From contig PFAQ01000053.1 of the NCBI GenBank assembly GCA_002778645.1, positions 1 through 22,154 on the forward strand: a DNA stretch of 22,154 nucleotides, read 5' to 3'. The translations under genes and the position numbers were made by a program. The stretch is from Candidatus Falkowbacteria bacterium CG10_big_fil_rev_8_21_14_0_10_39_9. Lineage in GTDB: Bacteria > Patescibacteriota > Patescibacteriia > Patescibacteriales > UBA12465. Under the pieces are notes generated by a model that saw only the letters and a program-made list of their open reading frames with translations, had not been told where the DNA came from and did no database searches. Positions 22,008 to 22,154 of the stretch are shown here, in pieces (the stretch's first letter is position 1; the number at the start of each line of letters is the position of its first letter).

Positions 22008-22154
22008 ATGAAACAAAGCCTCTCACTTAAAATAATCTTAATCATTATTCTGTTTTCATTGGGCTTATTTACTTTTATATCGCTAGATAATATTTATAGT
22101 CGGAAAAAGGATCTTATGCCTCTCTTTATTAAAAGAGCTCAGTCCACGGCCTAC
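22008..22154 (+). CDS. Membrane protein, 3' partial
   Basis: The frame is open to the window edge (49 codons). The start MKQSLSLKIILIIILFSLGL shows one membrane segment (about 8-25), followed by the beginning of an outer region. Such a start is usual for sensor kinases or chemoreceptors, but nothing more can be said. It begins five bases after the binding-protein stop and may share its operon. Confidence 0.6.
   Translation, partial: MKQSLSLKIILIIILFSLGLFTFISLDNIYSRKKDLMPLFIKRAQSTAY

Noticed and set aside
1..22154. CRISPR array, tRNA, rRNA or insertion sequence
   Set aside because: No regularly spaced repeats, cloverleaf pattern, rRNA block, transposase or terminal inverted repeats were seen.

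Overview
The window looks like a piece of a Patescibacteria (Candidate Phyla Radiation) genome. It is AT-rich and densely packed, with short intergenic gaps and almost every operon closed by a strong intrinsic terminator. Several genes have little or no leader and no Shine-Dalgarno sequence. The gene mix is typical of that group: DUF378, C39-like peptidase, COG2509 flavoprotein, SIMPL protein, a PAS sensor without a kinase domain, YkgJ and FkbM. The phylum-level call is inference; no rRNA or ribosomal protein gene is present to fix it. TGA is used as a normal stop, so a recoded genetic code is unlikely.

Layout. 1-1.75 kb: a decayed ABC ATPase facing a frameshifted ribose-phosphate pyrophosphokinase (prs). 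1.8-3.3 kb: an anchored C39-like peptidase, a structured RNA resembling a cyclic-di-AMP riboswitch, and a DUF378 membrane protein with ATA where ATG is expected. 3.3-7.2 kb: a three-gene cassette of Bacteroidota type (SprB-repeat adhesin with a type IX secretion sorting domain, PorP/SprF-like protein, PD40 lipoprotein-like protein). 7.2-7.8 kb: two convergent small genes, one behind a perfect-consensus promoter. 7.8-12.5 kb: glycosyltransferase, bacteriohemerythrin, Cys-rich membrane protein, SpoU methyltransferase, cold-shock protein, and an operon of a DenV-like glycosylase, a broken HD protein and a SIMPL protein. 12.6-13.0 kb: an AlaE-like exporter remnant. 13.2-16.3 kb: engB operon with overlapping genes. 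16.3-17.9 kb: 7TM-PAS sensor on the minus strand. 18.0-21.1 kb: operon of YgjP-like metalloprotease, YkgJ, FkbM and ABC-F. 21.2 kb to end: amino-acid-binding protein with a frameshifted signal peptide, then the start of a membrane protein.

Three things stand out. First, a 69-bp exact copy of the amino-acid-binding protein gene sits precisely between the prs -10 box and the prs start codon, in antisense orientation, so the predicted prs leader RNA is wholly complementary to the binding-protein mRNA. Second, the Bacteroidota-type gliding/adhesin cassette lies in an otherwise Patescibacteria-like setting, behind an ordinary sigma70-type promoter. Third, an unusually large number of genes carry single-base frameshifts, stops or a lost start. 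This means either real decay or indel errors in the assembly, and any reading of the first two points must allow for the second possibility.
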